This document shows positions 9,976 through 18,631 of a stretch of 64,000 nucleotides of DNA, in pieces. The DNA comes from Flavobacteriaceae bacterium. GTDB lineage: Bacteria > Bacteroidota > Bacteroidia > Flavobacteriales > Flavobacteriaceae. Positions within the stretch are counted from its first letter, which is position 1, and each line of letters begins with the position of its first letter. The notes beneath the pieces were generated by a model. It worked only from the letters and a program-made list of their open reading frames with translations. It did not search any database and was not told where the DNA came from. The position numbers were made by a program, and so were the translations under genes. The stretch spans positions 25,257-89,256 of the forward strand of contig JAHEHE010000001.1 in the NCBI GenBank assembly GCA_024644725.1. Direction: 5' to 3'.

Positions 9976-11163
9976 TCAGGGAGAAAGAAGTCGAAAGGAC
10001 TGCTTGGCGATCTCTAATTCCTCATTTGTCGGAACGACAAGCAGGGTCACCTCGGCACCATCTGTTTGAATCTCCCGGATGGAATGTTCCCTGACCCGGT
10101 TCTTGTCTTCATCAAGATGGACCCCAAAGAACCCCATGTCTGCACAGATCAAACTCCGTAAAAGATCGGAATTCTCACCAATTCCTGCCGTGAACACCAG
10201 GGCATCTAAACCATTCATCGCAGCTGTATATGCTCCAATGTATTTCTTCACCCGATAGGCGTTCATCTTCAGGGCAAGGTTGCAAGCCTCGTCTCCCTGT
10301 GAAGCTGCAGTTTCTATCTCTCTCAAATCGCTGAATCCGGTAAGGCCCAGCATGCCGCTTTTTTCCTGCAAGATACTCTTGACCTCATCAACAGAGTATC
10401 CCAATTCATCAATCATATGAAAAATCACGGATTGATCGATGTCACCGCTTCGCGTTCCCATGATCAAGCCGTTCATTGGACCAAAGCCCAGCGAGTGCTC
10501 CACACTTTTTCCGTCTTTGACCGCTGTGATGCTGCAGCCGTTACCCAGATGCACCGTGATCATTTTAGCCGCTTTGCCTTCCAGATACGCTGCAGCCTTC
10601 TCTGAAACATATTTGTGACTGGTACCATGGAAACCATAGGTTCGAAGCTGATGCTTGCGATAGATCTCTTCGGGAATCGCGTATCGATAGGCTATTTCCG
10701 GAATCGTCTGGTGAAAAGCCGTATCGAACACCGCCACCTGGGCAGCTTCAGGAAAAATTCTTTCGGCGACTTCGATCCCTTTGAAATTATGCGGATTGTG
10801 CAACGGTGCCAGGTTGAATAGCTCCTGGATCTTCGCTTTGACCTTCTCATCAATGCGCACAGTTTCAGAGAAACTGCTTCCGCCATGAACCACGCGGTGC
10901 CCTACAGCATCAATTCCAGAGGCGTCCTCAATCACTCCCTTTTCCGGGTCGAGGAGAAGACCGGCAATCATTTGAAGACCTGCTTCGTGGTTTCTTATTT
11001 CTTTTTCCTGCTCAAACTCTCCTCTTTCTGAACGGTATTTTATCCTTGATCCTTCCAGGCCAATGCGTTCTGCCACTCCAGAAGCTATCACCACTTCCGA
11101 GGGCATGCCAATCAATTGAAACTTGATGGATGAACTGCCCGAATTGATCACAAGGATTTTCAT
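9976..11163 (-). CDS. ackA: Acetate kinase
   Basis: MKILVINSGSSSIKFQL..., VAVFDTAFHQTIPE, YGFHGTSHKYVS. Confidence 0.97.
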   Translation of the reverse strand: MKILVINSGSSSIKFQLIGMPSEVVIASGVAERIGLEGSRIKYRSERGEFEQEKEIRNHEAGLQMIAGLLLDPEKGVIEDASGIDAVGHRVVHGGSSFSETVRIDEKVKAKIQELFNLAPLHNPHNFKGIEVAERIFPEAAQVAVFDTAFHQTIPEIAYRYAIPEEIYRKHQLRTYGFHGTSHKYVSEKAAAYLEGKAAKMITVHLGNGCSITAVKDGKSVEHSLGFGPMNGLIMGTRSGDIDQSVIFHMIDELGYSVDEVKSILQEKSGMLGLTGFSDLREIETAASQGDEACNLALKMNAYRVKKYIGAYTAAMNGLDALVFTAGIGENSDLLRSLICADMGFFGVHLDEDKNRVREHSIREIQTDGAEVTLLVVPTNEELEIAKQSFRLLSP

Positions 11164-11176
11164 TGTTTTCATCGTA

Positions 11177-13282
11177 CTAAACTTCAGCAAGTTCCATTTG
11201 AGCCTGAATGGCAGTTATCACAACAGTGTTGAAAATGTCGTCGACCGTGCACCCACGACTGAGATCGTTGACCGGCTTGTTCAAGCCCTGAAGCATCGGC
11301 CCAATGGCAATGGCCCCTGTTTCCCTTTGGACTGCCTTATAGGTATTATTGCCTGTGTTCAGATCAGGGAAGATCAGGACACTCGCCTGCCCGGCAACCT
11401 GGGAATCCGGCATTTTCTTACTTCCCACGCTCATGTCAACGGCCGCGTCATACTGGATCGGCCCCTCAATCTTGAGTTCAGGTCGCTTTTTCTTGACTAT
11501 TTCCGTCGCTTCACGAACCTTGTCAACATCCGCTCCGGAGCCAGAGGCCCCAGAGGAATAGGACAACATGGCCACTTTGGGCTCAATTCCAAAGGCGGCA
11601 CTCGATTCAGCTGAGGAGATGGCGATCTCAGCTAGCTGCTCTGCGGTAGGATTCGGATTTATGGCACAATCTCCAAAAACCGACACCCGATCTTCAAGAC
11701 ACATGAAAAAGACCGAGGAAACAACTGAAACGTCGGGTTTGGTCTTGATGAATTGCAAAGCCGGTCGAATCGTGTGTTGTGTGGTATGGACAGCTCCGGA
11801 AACCATCCCGTCAGCGTGCCCCTTATACACCATCATGGTCCCAAAAAAGGAAACGTCAGCCATCAGATCATGAGCCATAGGGCGGTTGACACTCCTGTGT
11901 TTTCTAAGTTGATAAAGAGTCTCGGCATAATCCTCAAAATGATCCGAATTTACCGGATCGATGATAGGAATCGAGTCCAGGTTCATAGGAATGCCGAGCT
12001 GGGCGATTTTGCTCTTAATCTGATCGGGTGACCCCAACAAGGTGATGTCAACAACGTCCAGTGCCTGAAGCCTGGAAACGGCGAGAAGAATTCTTTCATC
12101 CGTACCTTCTGGCAAGACAATATGCTTTTTCACCTTCTTCGCTTTTTTAAGCAGATTGTACTGAAACATTCTGGGAGTAAGTCCCCGTTTCTTGAATTTG
12201 AGATACTTCTTGGTTAGTGATTCCATATTGACATACTTGTCAAAGGTGATCAAAGACGTGTAGATTCTTTGCTCATTGTTCGGATAGATGTGGGATCGGA
12301 TAGCCCCGATATCATTGGCTACCTCAAAGGTGCCTCTTTCAACGGTGAGGATAGGAACAATCTCCCGAAGACCTTTTATCAATTGGATCACGGCTTTCTC
12401 CGGAGAAAGCCCTCCGGTCAGAACAATTCCGGCTATTTTCGGATAGTTGTCAGAAATACTGGCTTGTAGAGTGGCCAAAATAACATCCGCACGGTCCCCG
12501 GGCGTGATAACGAGACAATTCTCTGTGAGGTGAGTCAAAAAGTTCCGGAGCTGCATCGCCCCTACTGCAAAGCTCTCTACCTGATTGTTAACCTGGTCTT
12601 CCCCAAGTACAAGCTCTGCACCTATATCGTTGACTATTTCTTTGATGGTAGGATTGAAAAGACTGTTTATCAAAGGAATCGCTGCGACAAAAATCTCATC
12701 GCTCAATTTCTCAGAGATTGCCTCCTCCATCTTCAAAAGATCTTTTGATTCCACCTTGTTGGCAATCACGCCGAGTACCTGAACCTCTTTTTCAACAAAA
12801 GAGTCATAAGCCAGGTGCAGATTTGAAACCAGCTCCTCATCGGTTTTTCCTTTCCCTGTACCTACCAGGATTACGGGCGTACCTAGATTCTTCGCGATTA
12901 TTGCATTCAGATCAAGTTCGACAAAGGCGGCTTCCCCGGAAAAATCGGTACCCTCCAAAAGAATAAAATCAAAGCGCTCCTCAAGCTCTTTGTACTTCTT
13001 GAAAATGATATCGACAATTTCCTCTTCCTGATCATCGATCTTCTTTTGGATTACATCATGTACGGTAAGGGCATAGCAATCTTCATATGACATGTCGAGA
13101 TTAAAATGAGACAGCACGGTTTCAATGTGATTGTCCTTTTGACCTTGGATGACATTCTCAATGATGGGTCGAAAATAGCCCACTCGTTTCGTTCGTCCCA
13201 GTATAATTCGCAGAAGACCCAGTGTAATCAGGGACTTACCACTTTCCGGTTCACCGGTGGCGATGTAGATCGCTTTGTTCAT
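11177..13282 (-). CDS. pta: Phosphate acetyltransferase (long form, N-terminal DRTGG/BioD-like region)
   Basis: MNKAIYIATGEPESGKSLITLGLL...; C-terminal PTA domain KHIVLPEGTDERILLA, lies upstream of ackA. Confidence 0.96.
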   Translation of the reverse strand: MNKAIYIATGEPESGKSLITLGLLRIILGRTKRVGYFRPIIENVIQGQKDNHIETVLSHFNLDMSYEDCYALTVHDVIQKKIDDQEEEIVDIIFKKYKELEERFDFILLEGTDFSGEAAFVELDLNAIIAKNLGTPVILVGTGKGKTDEELVSNLHLAYDSFVEKEVQVLGVIANKVESKDLLKMEEAISEKLSDEIFVAAIPLINSLFNPTIKEIVNDIGAELVLGEDQVNNQVESFAVGAMQLRNFLTHLTENCLVITPGDRADVILATLQASISDNYPKIAGIVLTGGLSPEKAVIQLIKGLREIVPILTVERGTFEVANDIGAIRSHIYPNNEQRIYTSLITFDKYVNMESLTKKYLKFKKRGLTPRMFQYNLLKKAKKVKKHIVLPEGTDERILLAVSRLQALDVVDITLLGSPDQIKSKIAQLGIPMNLDSIPIIDPVNSDHFEDYAETLYQLRKHRSVNRPMAHDLMADVSFFGTMMVYKGHADGMVSGAVHTTQHTIRPALQFIKTKPDVSVVSSVFFMCLEDRVSVFGDCAINPNPTAEQLAEIAISSAESSAAFGIEPKVAMLSYSSGASGSGADVDKVREATEIVKKKRPELKIEGPIQYDAAVDMSVGSKKMPDSQVAGQASVLIFPDLNTGNNTYKAVQRETGAIAIGPMLQGLNKPVNDLSRGCTVDDIFNTVVITAIQAQMELAEV

Positions 13283-13407
13283 GGTAGAAAGTTTGTGCAA
13301 AGATACTCATATCATGAATTAATCATATGACATGCAGGTAACATTTGTGACCCTTAAATCAGCTCCTGTCAGAACGGTATGAAATATTTGGGCTAGATTT
13401 GTAAGGG

Positions 13408-14652
13408 ATGAGAGTTCTATTCAAAAATATTAAGCAACTCCTGCAGGTCAGGGATACAGATGTCGAGAAAGTAGCAGGTAAAGACATGGGTGAATTACCC
13501 GTTCTCGAACATGCCTTTCTGGTCACCGAAAATGATAGGATTGCGGATTTCGGCCCGATGGATCATATCCCGGACATCAAAGCGGACCACGAAGTGGATG
13601 CTACGGGCAAAATGCTGCTGCCTACCTGGTGTGACTCACACACGCATCTCGTGTATGCGGGAAATCGGGAAGAGGAATTCGTGGACAGGATTCGCGGCTT
13701 GAGTTATGAAGAGATTGCTGCACGCGGGGGCGGAATACTAAACTCAGCTCGCCGGCTTGGGTTGAGCTCGGAAGATGAAATTTACGAACAATCCTCAAAG
13801 CGATTGAAGGAGATCATGCAACTGGGAACGGGCGCGGTCGAGATCAAATCCGGGTATGGCCTGACCACCGAGTCAGAACTTAAAATGCTTAGGGTGATCA
13901 AACGGCTGGCTGAAGCTTATCCCATTGACATCAAGGCTACTTTCCTGGGGGCCCACGCTTTCCCGGAGCCTTTCCGGGATTCCCGGGATCAATATGTAGA
14001 TCTGATTTGTGACGAGATGATTCCCAAAGTGGCTCAAGCCGATCTTGCAGAATTCATCGATGCTTTCTGTGAAAAAGGCTATTTTTCAGTGGATCAGACC
14101 CAAAGGATAATGGAAAGAGGCCAGGAGTTCGGTCTTGTTGCCAAGATTCACGTGAATCAGTTCAACAGCATCGGCGGGATTCAGGCAGCCATTGATTCAA
14201 AGGCTCTTACGGTTGACCATCTTGAGGTGATGACCGAACAGGATTTCATAGACTTGGAGAGGTCTGAGGTAATGCCCGTTGCGCTTCCTTCCTGCTCCTA
14301 CTTTTTAAGCATTCCCTATACGCCCGCCCGGCAAATGATTGATCGCGGGATGCCTCTTGCCATAGCAACAGATTTCAACCCGGGTTCGACGCCCAGCGGA
14401 AACATGAACTTCGTGCTTTCAACGGCATGCATCAAAATGCGGCTTACCCCGGAGGAAGCGATCAACGCCGCAACGATCAATGGTGCCTACGCGATGAATC
14501 TCAGCGGAAGCCTGGGAAGCATCACAAGGGGCAAACTTGCTAATTTGATATTGACCCGGGAGATTCCCTCTTATGGGTTCCTGCCATATGCCTTCGGAAG
14601 CAATCACATCGAACGGGTAATGATAAGAGGTCAATTTCTGCCTGAAGAATAA
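13408..14652 (+). CDS. hutI: Imidazolonepropionase
   Basis: WCDSHTHLVYAGNREEEFVDRIRGLSYEEIAARGGGIL, ATDFNPGSTPSGNMNFVLSTACIKMRLTPEEAI. Confidence 0.96.
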   Translation: MRVLFKNIKQLLQVRDTDVEKVAGKDMGELPVLEHAFLVTENDRIADFGPMDHIPDIKADHEVDATGKMLLPTWCDSHTHLVYAGNREEEFVDRIRGLSYEEIAARGGGILNSARRLGLSSEDEIYEQSSKRLKEIMQLGTGAVEIKSGYGLTTESELKMLRVIKRLAEAYPIDIKATFLGAHAFPEPFRDSRDQYVDLICDEMIPKVAQADLAEFIDAFCEKGYFSVDQTQRIMERGQEFGLVAKIHVNQFNSIGGIQAAIDSKALTVDHLEVMTEQDFIDLERSEVMPVALPSCSYFLSIPYTPARQMIDRGMPLAIATDFNPGSTPSGNMNFVLSTACIKMRLTPEEAINAATINGAYAMNLSGSLGSITRGKLANLILTREIPSYGFLPYAFGSNHIERVMIRGQFLPEE

Positions 14653-14656
14653 TTTT

Positions 14657-15154
14657 ATGAACGACAGGATAAGCGATTGGGTCGACCAGATGACCGAAAT
14701 CCAAAATGGGAAGCCGTGGATCGGGAGCAACTTCAGCAAAAAAATGAAACTTCTCTCCGAAAAAGATTTCTTCAGACGGCCAATGCAACACATGCACAGC
14801 GTTGCAGAGATCATCTCACATCTGACAACCTGGAGAGAAGAAACTTTGATAAAACTGCAAAAGGGTGCTGGAAGCCTCAAAGACGATGATCCGTCAAACT
14901 GGAAAGACCCGGCTACATTAAAATCCATCGGTCAATCAAAAATAATGGATGACTACGACAAAAGTCTCTCGGAAATCTTGTCTTTTCTGGAAGGGGAAGG
15001 CGACGAATTTTTGCGTAAAACCTATTTTGACGGTGACTTCAATGGTGAATATACCTATGCCTGGCTCTTGCAGGGGATGTTGCATCACGACATCTACCAC
15101 CTGGCACAAATCGGCTATATCGTCAAGTTTCTAAGACTTGGCGGGAACCAGTAA
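14657..15154 (+). CDS. DinB superfamily protein
   Basis: MHSVAEIISHLTTWREETLIKLQ ... GMLHHDIYHLAQIGYIVKFLR. Confidence 0.8.
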   Translation: MNDRISDWVDQMTEIQNGKPWIGSNFSKKMKLLSEKDFFRRPMQHMHSVAEIISHLTTWREETLIKLQKGAGSLKDDDPSNWKDPATLKSIGQSKIMDDYDKSLSEILSFLEGEGDEFLRKTYFDGDFNGEYTYAWLLQGMLHHDIYHLAQIGYIVKFLRLGGNQ

Positions 15155-15197
15155 TCAGGGAATTCTTCGTAAATTTGCAAACTAAAGTATCCTATCT

Positions 15198-16064
15198 ATG
15201 TCAGAGAATCTAACTGTACCCAGGCAGAAGAAACCGGAGTGGCTCCGGGTAAAACTCCCTGTGGGAAAGAAATATAAGGACCTGAGGGGGCTTGTAGACA
15301 AATACAAGCTCAACACAATCTGTACCAGTGGAAGTTGCCCAAACATGGGGGAATGCTGGGGAGAAGGAACGGCTACGTTCATGATCCTGGGCAATATATG
15401 CACCCGATCCTGTGGCTTCTGCGGAGTCAAGACCGGGAAACCGGAAAGTGTAGAATGGGATGAACCGGAAAAAGTCGCGCGTTCCATACATCTGATGAAA
15501 ATCAAGCATGCCGTCATCACGTCTGTCGATAGGGATGATCTTAGGGATGGAGGGTCAATCATTTGGGCGGAGACCGTTGAAGCGATCCGGCGCAGCAACC
15601 CGGAGACTACACTCGAAACGCTTATCCCTGACTTCAGGGGCATCCGGAGAAATATCGATCGGATTGTTGACGTGGCACCCGAAGTAATCTCCCACAACCT
15701 GGAAACGGTAAGGCGACTTACCCGGGAGGTAAGAATTCAGGCCAAATACGATCGAAGCCTGGAGGTCCTGGAATACATCAAAGATTCAGGGCAGCCCAGA
15801 ACAAAATCCGGAATCATGCTAGGCTTGGGTGAACGTGAAGAAGAGGTGATCGAAACCTTGCACGATTTGAAAAAAGCCAAAGTGGATATTGTCACTATTG
15901 GACAATATCTTCAACCGAGCAAAAAACACCTGCCGGTTCATGAGTTCATTCCACCGGAACAATTCGAGAAGTACAAACGCATAGGTTTGGAACTCGGTTT
16001 CAGGTATGTTGAAAGCGGTGCTCTTGTCCGTTCTTCTTACCGGGCAGAAAAACACCTGGTATGA
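15198..16064 (+). CDS. lipA: Lipoyl synthase
   Basis: Radical-SAM CTRSCGFCGV, auxiliary cluster CTSGSCPNMGECW, C-terminal RSSYRA. Confidence 0.97.
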   Translation: MSENLTVPRQKKPEWLRVKLPVGKKYKDLRGLVDKYKLNTICTSGSCPNMGECWGEGTATFMILGNICTRSCGFCGVKTGKPESVEWDEPEKVARSIHLMKIKHAVITSVDRDDLRDGGSIIWAETVEAIRRSNPETTLETLIPDFRGIRRNIDRIVDVAPEVISHNLETVRRLTREVRIQAKYDRSLEVLEYIKDSGQPRTKSGIMLGLGEREEEVIETLHDLKKAKVDIVTIGQYLQPSKKHLPVHEFIPPEQFEKYKRIGLELGFRYVESGALVRSSYRAEKHLV

Positions 16065-16157
16065 TTTAACATAGGATTAACAGTGCGTTTTCAAAAATGG
16101 AATGGAATTTGCTACCTTTATACTGAAGCAAAATTCCCCATTAGTTTTGACTTCGTT

Positions 16158-16184
16158 ATGATTAATTTTGAGTTAGTAAGCTAA
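16158..16184 (+). CDS. Candidate nano-ORF MINFELVS* (unit 1)
   Basis: ATG ATT AAT TTT GAG TTA GTA AGC TAA; identical codons in units 1 and 2. Confidence 0.3.
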   Translation: MINFELVS

Positions 16185-16213
16185 AAGGCTCTTCATTTTT
16201 TGGAGGGCCTTTT
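16183..16213 (+). terminator. Intrinsic terminator, unit 1
   Basis: Stem AAAAGGCTCTTC / GGAGGGCCTTTT with G-U wobbles, T-rich 3' side. Confidence 0.65.
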
Positions 16214-16440
16214 ATTTGATCAAACGATTTACTCCCTATCAAATAATGCATTGCGATTGAGAAGAATCTCTCCGCACACCTGGTTTCTGAAAAAGAAATC
16301 AACAAAAAATGCGATACCGGCAAATAAATTAATAAATTCATAACAAATATTAACAAATCTGTAACACTTGACAACGAGTTTGGCACGAGATTTGCAAATA
16401 TTCAATTGAAGCAAAGTTCCCCACAGATTTTGTTTTCATT

Positions 16441-16467
16441 ATGATTAATTTTGAGTTAGTAAGCTAA
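16441..16467 (+). CDS. Candidate nano-ORF MINFELVS* (unit 2)
   Basis: ATG ATT AAT TTT GAG TTA GTA AGC TAA. Confidence 0.3.
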   Translation: MINFELVS

Positions 16468-16496
16468 AAAGCACTTCATCCCGAAGTGCTTTTTTG
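16466..16496 (+). terminator. Intrinsic terminator, unit 2
   Basis: AAAAAGCACTTC atccc GAAGTGCTTTTTT. Confidence 0.75.
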
Positions 16497-16697
16497 TTTG
16501 GAACAGAATATTTGAAAGTTTTCAGCCGGGAAAAAGTGGCATTTATTAACAATAACATTCAAATCTTGCAAATAATTGCAAGACGTGGTCAAAAAAATGG
16601 TTAAACCAAATATTTTTCACTATAATTTTGTTGAATTATCAAAATATTCTTACCTTGTAACCGTAAACAAAGTTCCTCACAAAATTTTGTTCTTCAT

Positions 16698-16724
16698 TTG
16701 ATTAATTTTGAGTTAGTAAGCTAA
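16698..16724 (+). CDS. Candidate nano-ORF (TTG start) [M]INFELVS* (unit 3)
   Basis: TTG ATT AAT TTT GAG TTA GTA AGC TAA; same codons apart from the start. Confidence 0.25.
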   Translation: MINFELVS

Positions 16725-16753
16725 AAAGCACTTCTTTCGAAGTGCTTTTTTTC
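16723..16753 (+). terminator. Intrinsic terminator, unit 3
   Basis: AAAAAGCACTTC TTTC GAAGTGCTTTTTTT. Confidence 0.75.
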
Positions 16754-16793
16754 GTTTCCAAAAGTCGGTTTTGGCATGTGAAATCGATTTGCG

Positions 16794-17606
16794 TCAGCAA
16801 CGCCGAATGAATTCAAGAACCAGATCATTGAGTTTTTCCTCCGATCCTCTTGCGGCCTCCTGCACTGCTTCGTGAGAAACCGGCTCAATTTTGCCCTCGA
16901 TACCGAGGTCGGTGATCACCGAAAGTCCAAAGCACTTCATATCCATGTGCCTGGCAACAATCACCTCAGGAACCGTGCTCATCCCGACCGTATCTGCACC
17001 CACCAGTCTGACCATTCGATACTCAGCCGGTGTCTCGAAGGTAGGTCCCTGAAGTGCCAGGTACACCCCTTGTCTGACGGGTATGTTCTTTTCTCCCGCA
17101 ACCTCGTTCATAATCCGAATCATTTCGAGATCATAAGGCTCATGCATATCGACAAATCTGGGGCCAAAACGCGAATCGTTTTCACCCCTTAGCGGATGTT
17201 CGGGCATAAAATTGATGTGGTCCGTTATAATCATGATGTCACCGACCTCAAAATCAGGGTTCACCCCCCCACTGGCATTCGAAACCATCAATTTCTCAAC
17301 TCCGAGAAGCTTCATGACCCGCACCGGAAAAGTAACTTCCTCCATTTCCCATCCCTCGTAATAATGGAAGCGGCCTTGCATGGCGACGACTTTTCTCCCT
17401 GAGAGTTCCCCATAGATCAGTGCACCGGTGTGACCGCTGACCGTGGAGACCGGGAAATTGGGAATGTCGTGGTACGGAATCTTCTTTTCGACCCGGATCG
17501 TCTTTGCCACACCCCCCAGTCCTGTGCCCAGGATAATGCCAATCTCAGGATTTATGATCCCCAACTCCTTTAAGAATTTAGCCGTTTCCTTGATTCTTTC
17601 GTACAT
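16794..17606 (-). CDS. punA: Purine nucleoside phosphorylase
   Basis: EIGIILGTGLGG, GRFHYYEGWEMEEVTFPVRVMKLLGVEKLMVSNASGGVNP. Confidence 0.95.
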   Translation of the reverse strand: MYERIKETAKFLKELGIINPEIGIILGTGLGGVAKTIRVEKKIPYHDIPNFPVSTVSGHTGALIYGELSGRKVVAMQGRFHYYEGWEMEEVTFPVRVMKLLGVEKLMVSNASGGVNPDFEVGDIMIITDHINFMPEHPLRGENDSRFGPRFVDMHEPYDLEMIRIMNEVAGEKNIPVRQGVYLALQGPTFETPAEYRMVRLVGADTVGMSTVPEVIVARHMDMKCFGLSVITDLGIEGKIEPVSHEAVQEAARGSEEKLNDLVLEFIRRC

Positions 17607-18621
17607 AATTGTGTATTAATTGGTTAAAGCGATCCTCTCCGTCGAGGAACCGGGTCTGAATCGGCAGGTAAAAAACTGGCAGCTCCGAGAACTCAAAGTT
17701 CCTGACAAAATCCTTTTCCGTCGTGAGCACAATTCGCTTGACACCCTTGAGCTGATTAAATGCTGATTCAATTCTAGTGTGCTCGCTTTGGGTCAATTGA
17801 TGATGGTCACGAAATTTCAAATGCTCAAAATCAATATCTTTCTCCCTCAAATACTCGAGCAGAGGCTCTGGGTTTGCAATGCCGGTGACCAGTACGATCT
17901 GACAAGAACGAAGCTCTTCCAAAGTCAAGGCACCCGTTTTACCTATGGCTTTGTCGGCATATCTGATTCCGGTAAAGAATACTTCCTGGTTATCCTCGAC
18001 CTTCAAACTGCCAAGTATCGACTTTCTTTCATTTTCCTTCAAATCATTCGGACATTTACTAACCAGAATGACATCCGCCCTTCGGGCTCCCGTTTTCGAC
18101 TCTCTCAAGTTTCCAGAAGGAAGTACCTGATCCTCAGAATACAATTTTCCGTAACTCGTCATCAAGACGTAAAAGCCCGCTTGTATTTTCCTGTGCTGAA
18201 ATGCATCATCCAAAAGCACCAGCTCCGGAGGTCCTGTGGTTTCCAGCAAAGCTGTCACACCTCGCACCCTATTCTCATCCACAGCCACCTTCACGCCATC
18301 AAACTTTTTAAAAAACTGGTAGGGTTCATCTCCAATCATTTCAGCATTGGTGCCGTTTTCTCCCAAAAGAAACCCACTGGTTTTTCTACCGTAGCCCCTG
18401 CTCAGAATGGCAAGGTCAAAATCATCTTTTAGCAGGCGGACCAAATACTCGATCATCGGGGTTTTTCCCGTTCCACCCACACTGAGATTGCCTACCGCGA
18501 TCACAGGTATCTCAAAAGAGACGGATTTCAACCATCCTCTGTCGTAGAAATAGTTTCTCAATCCGGTAATCGCTGCGTAAAGAAGCGAAAAGGGAAACAA
18601 TATTTTTCGTAGGATACTCAC
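17578..18621 (-). CDS. lpxK: Tetraacyldisaccharide 4'-kinase
   Basis: VIAVGNLSVGGTGKTPMIEYLV, AILSRGYGRKTSG, LLDDAFQHRKI. Confidence 0.95.
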   Translation of the reverse strand: MSILRKILFPFSLLYAAITGLRNYFYDRGWLKSVSFEIPVIAVGNLSVGGTGKTPMIEYLVRLLKDDFDLAILSRGYGRKTSGFLLGENGTNAEMIGDEPYQFFKKFDGVKVAVDENRVRGVTALLETTGPPELVLLDDAFQHRKIQAGFYVLMTSYGKLYSEDQVLPSGNLRESKTGARRADVILVSKCPNDLKENERKSILGSLKVEDNQEVFFTGIRYADKAIGKTGALTLEELRSCQIVLVTGIANPEPLLEYLREKDIDFEHLKFRDHHQLTQSEHTRIESAFNQLKGVKRIVLTTEKDFVRNFEFSELPVFYLPIQTRFLDGEDRFNQLIHNYVRKNQGNG

Positions 18622-18631
18622 TCCACGTCAA

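Larger units (their letters stand above)
16113..16216 (+). ncRNA. Putative small RNA unit 1 of 3 (TTCCCCA loop hairpin, nano-ORF, terminator)
   Basis: Box TACCTTTA (16113-16120); hairpin CAAAA(16129-33)/TTTTG(16145-49) with loop ttccccattag; shared GATTAATTTTGAGTTAGTAAGCTAAAA; 12-bp terminator stem. Confidence 0.6.
16392..16497 (+). ncRNA. Putative small RNA unit 2 of 3
   Basis: TTG-N17-AGATTTG promoter-like upstream; AGCAAA/TTTGTT hairpin with loop gttccccacagat; shared 27-nt block and terminator. Confidence 0.6.
16650..16754 (+). ncRNA. Putative small RNA unit 3 of 3
   Basis: TTG-N17-TACCTTG promoter-like; AACAAA(16666-71)/TTTGTT(16686-91) hairpin with loop gttcctcac...; shared 27-nt block; terminator. 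Confidence 0.6.

Noticed and set aside
13408-14652. hutI without other hut genes nearby
   Set aside because: Histidine utilisation genes are often dispersed; the rest of the genome is not visible.
16113-16754. Interpretation of the three repeats as a CRISPR array or insertion-sequence ends
   Set aside because: Only three copies with unequal ~260-280 bp spacing, each with a terminator; no cas genes or transposase.
16113-16754. Interpretation as 6S RNA or a known riboswitch/leader
   Set aside because: Units are too short for 6S RNA and end in their own terminators with no same-strand gene downstream; not recognised as a known riboswitch, though Rfam could not be searched.
17779-18432. 217-aa plus-strand ORF
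   Set aside because: Antisense to lpxK; low-complexity composition without domain; shadow ORF.
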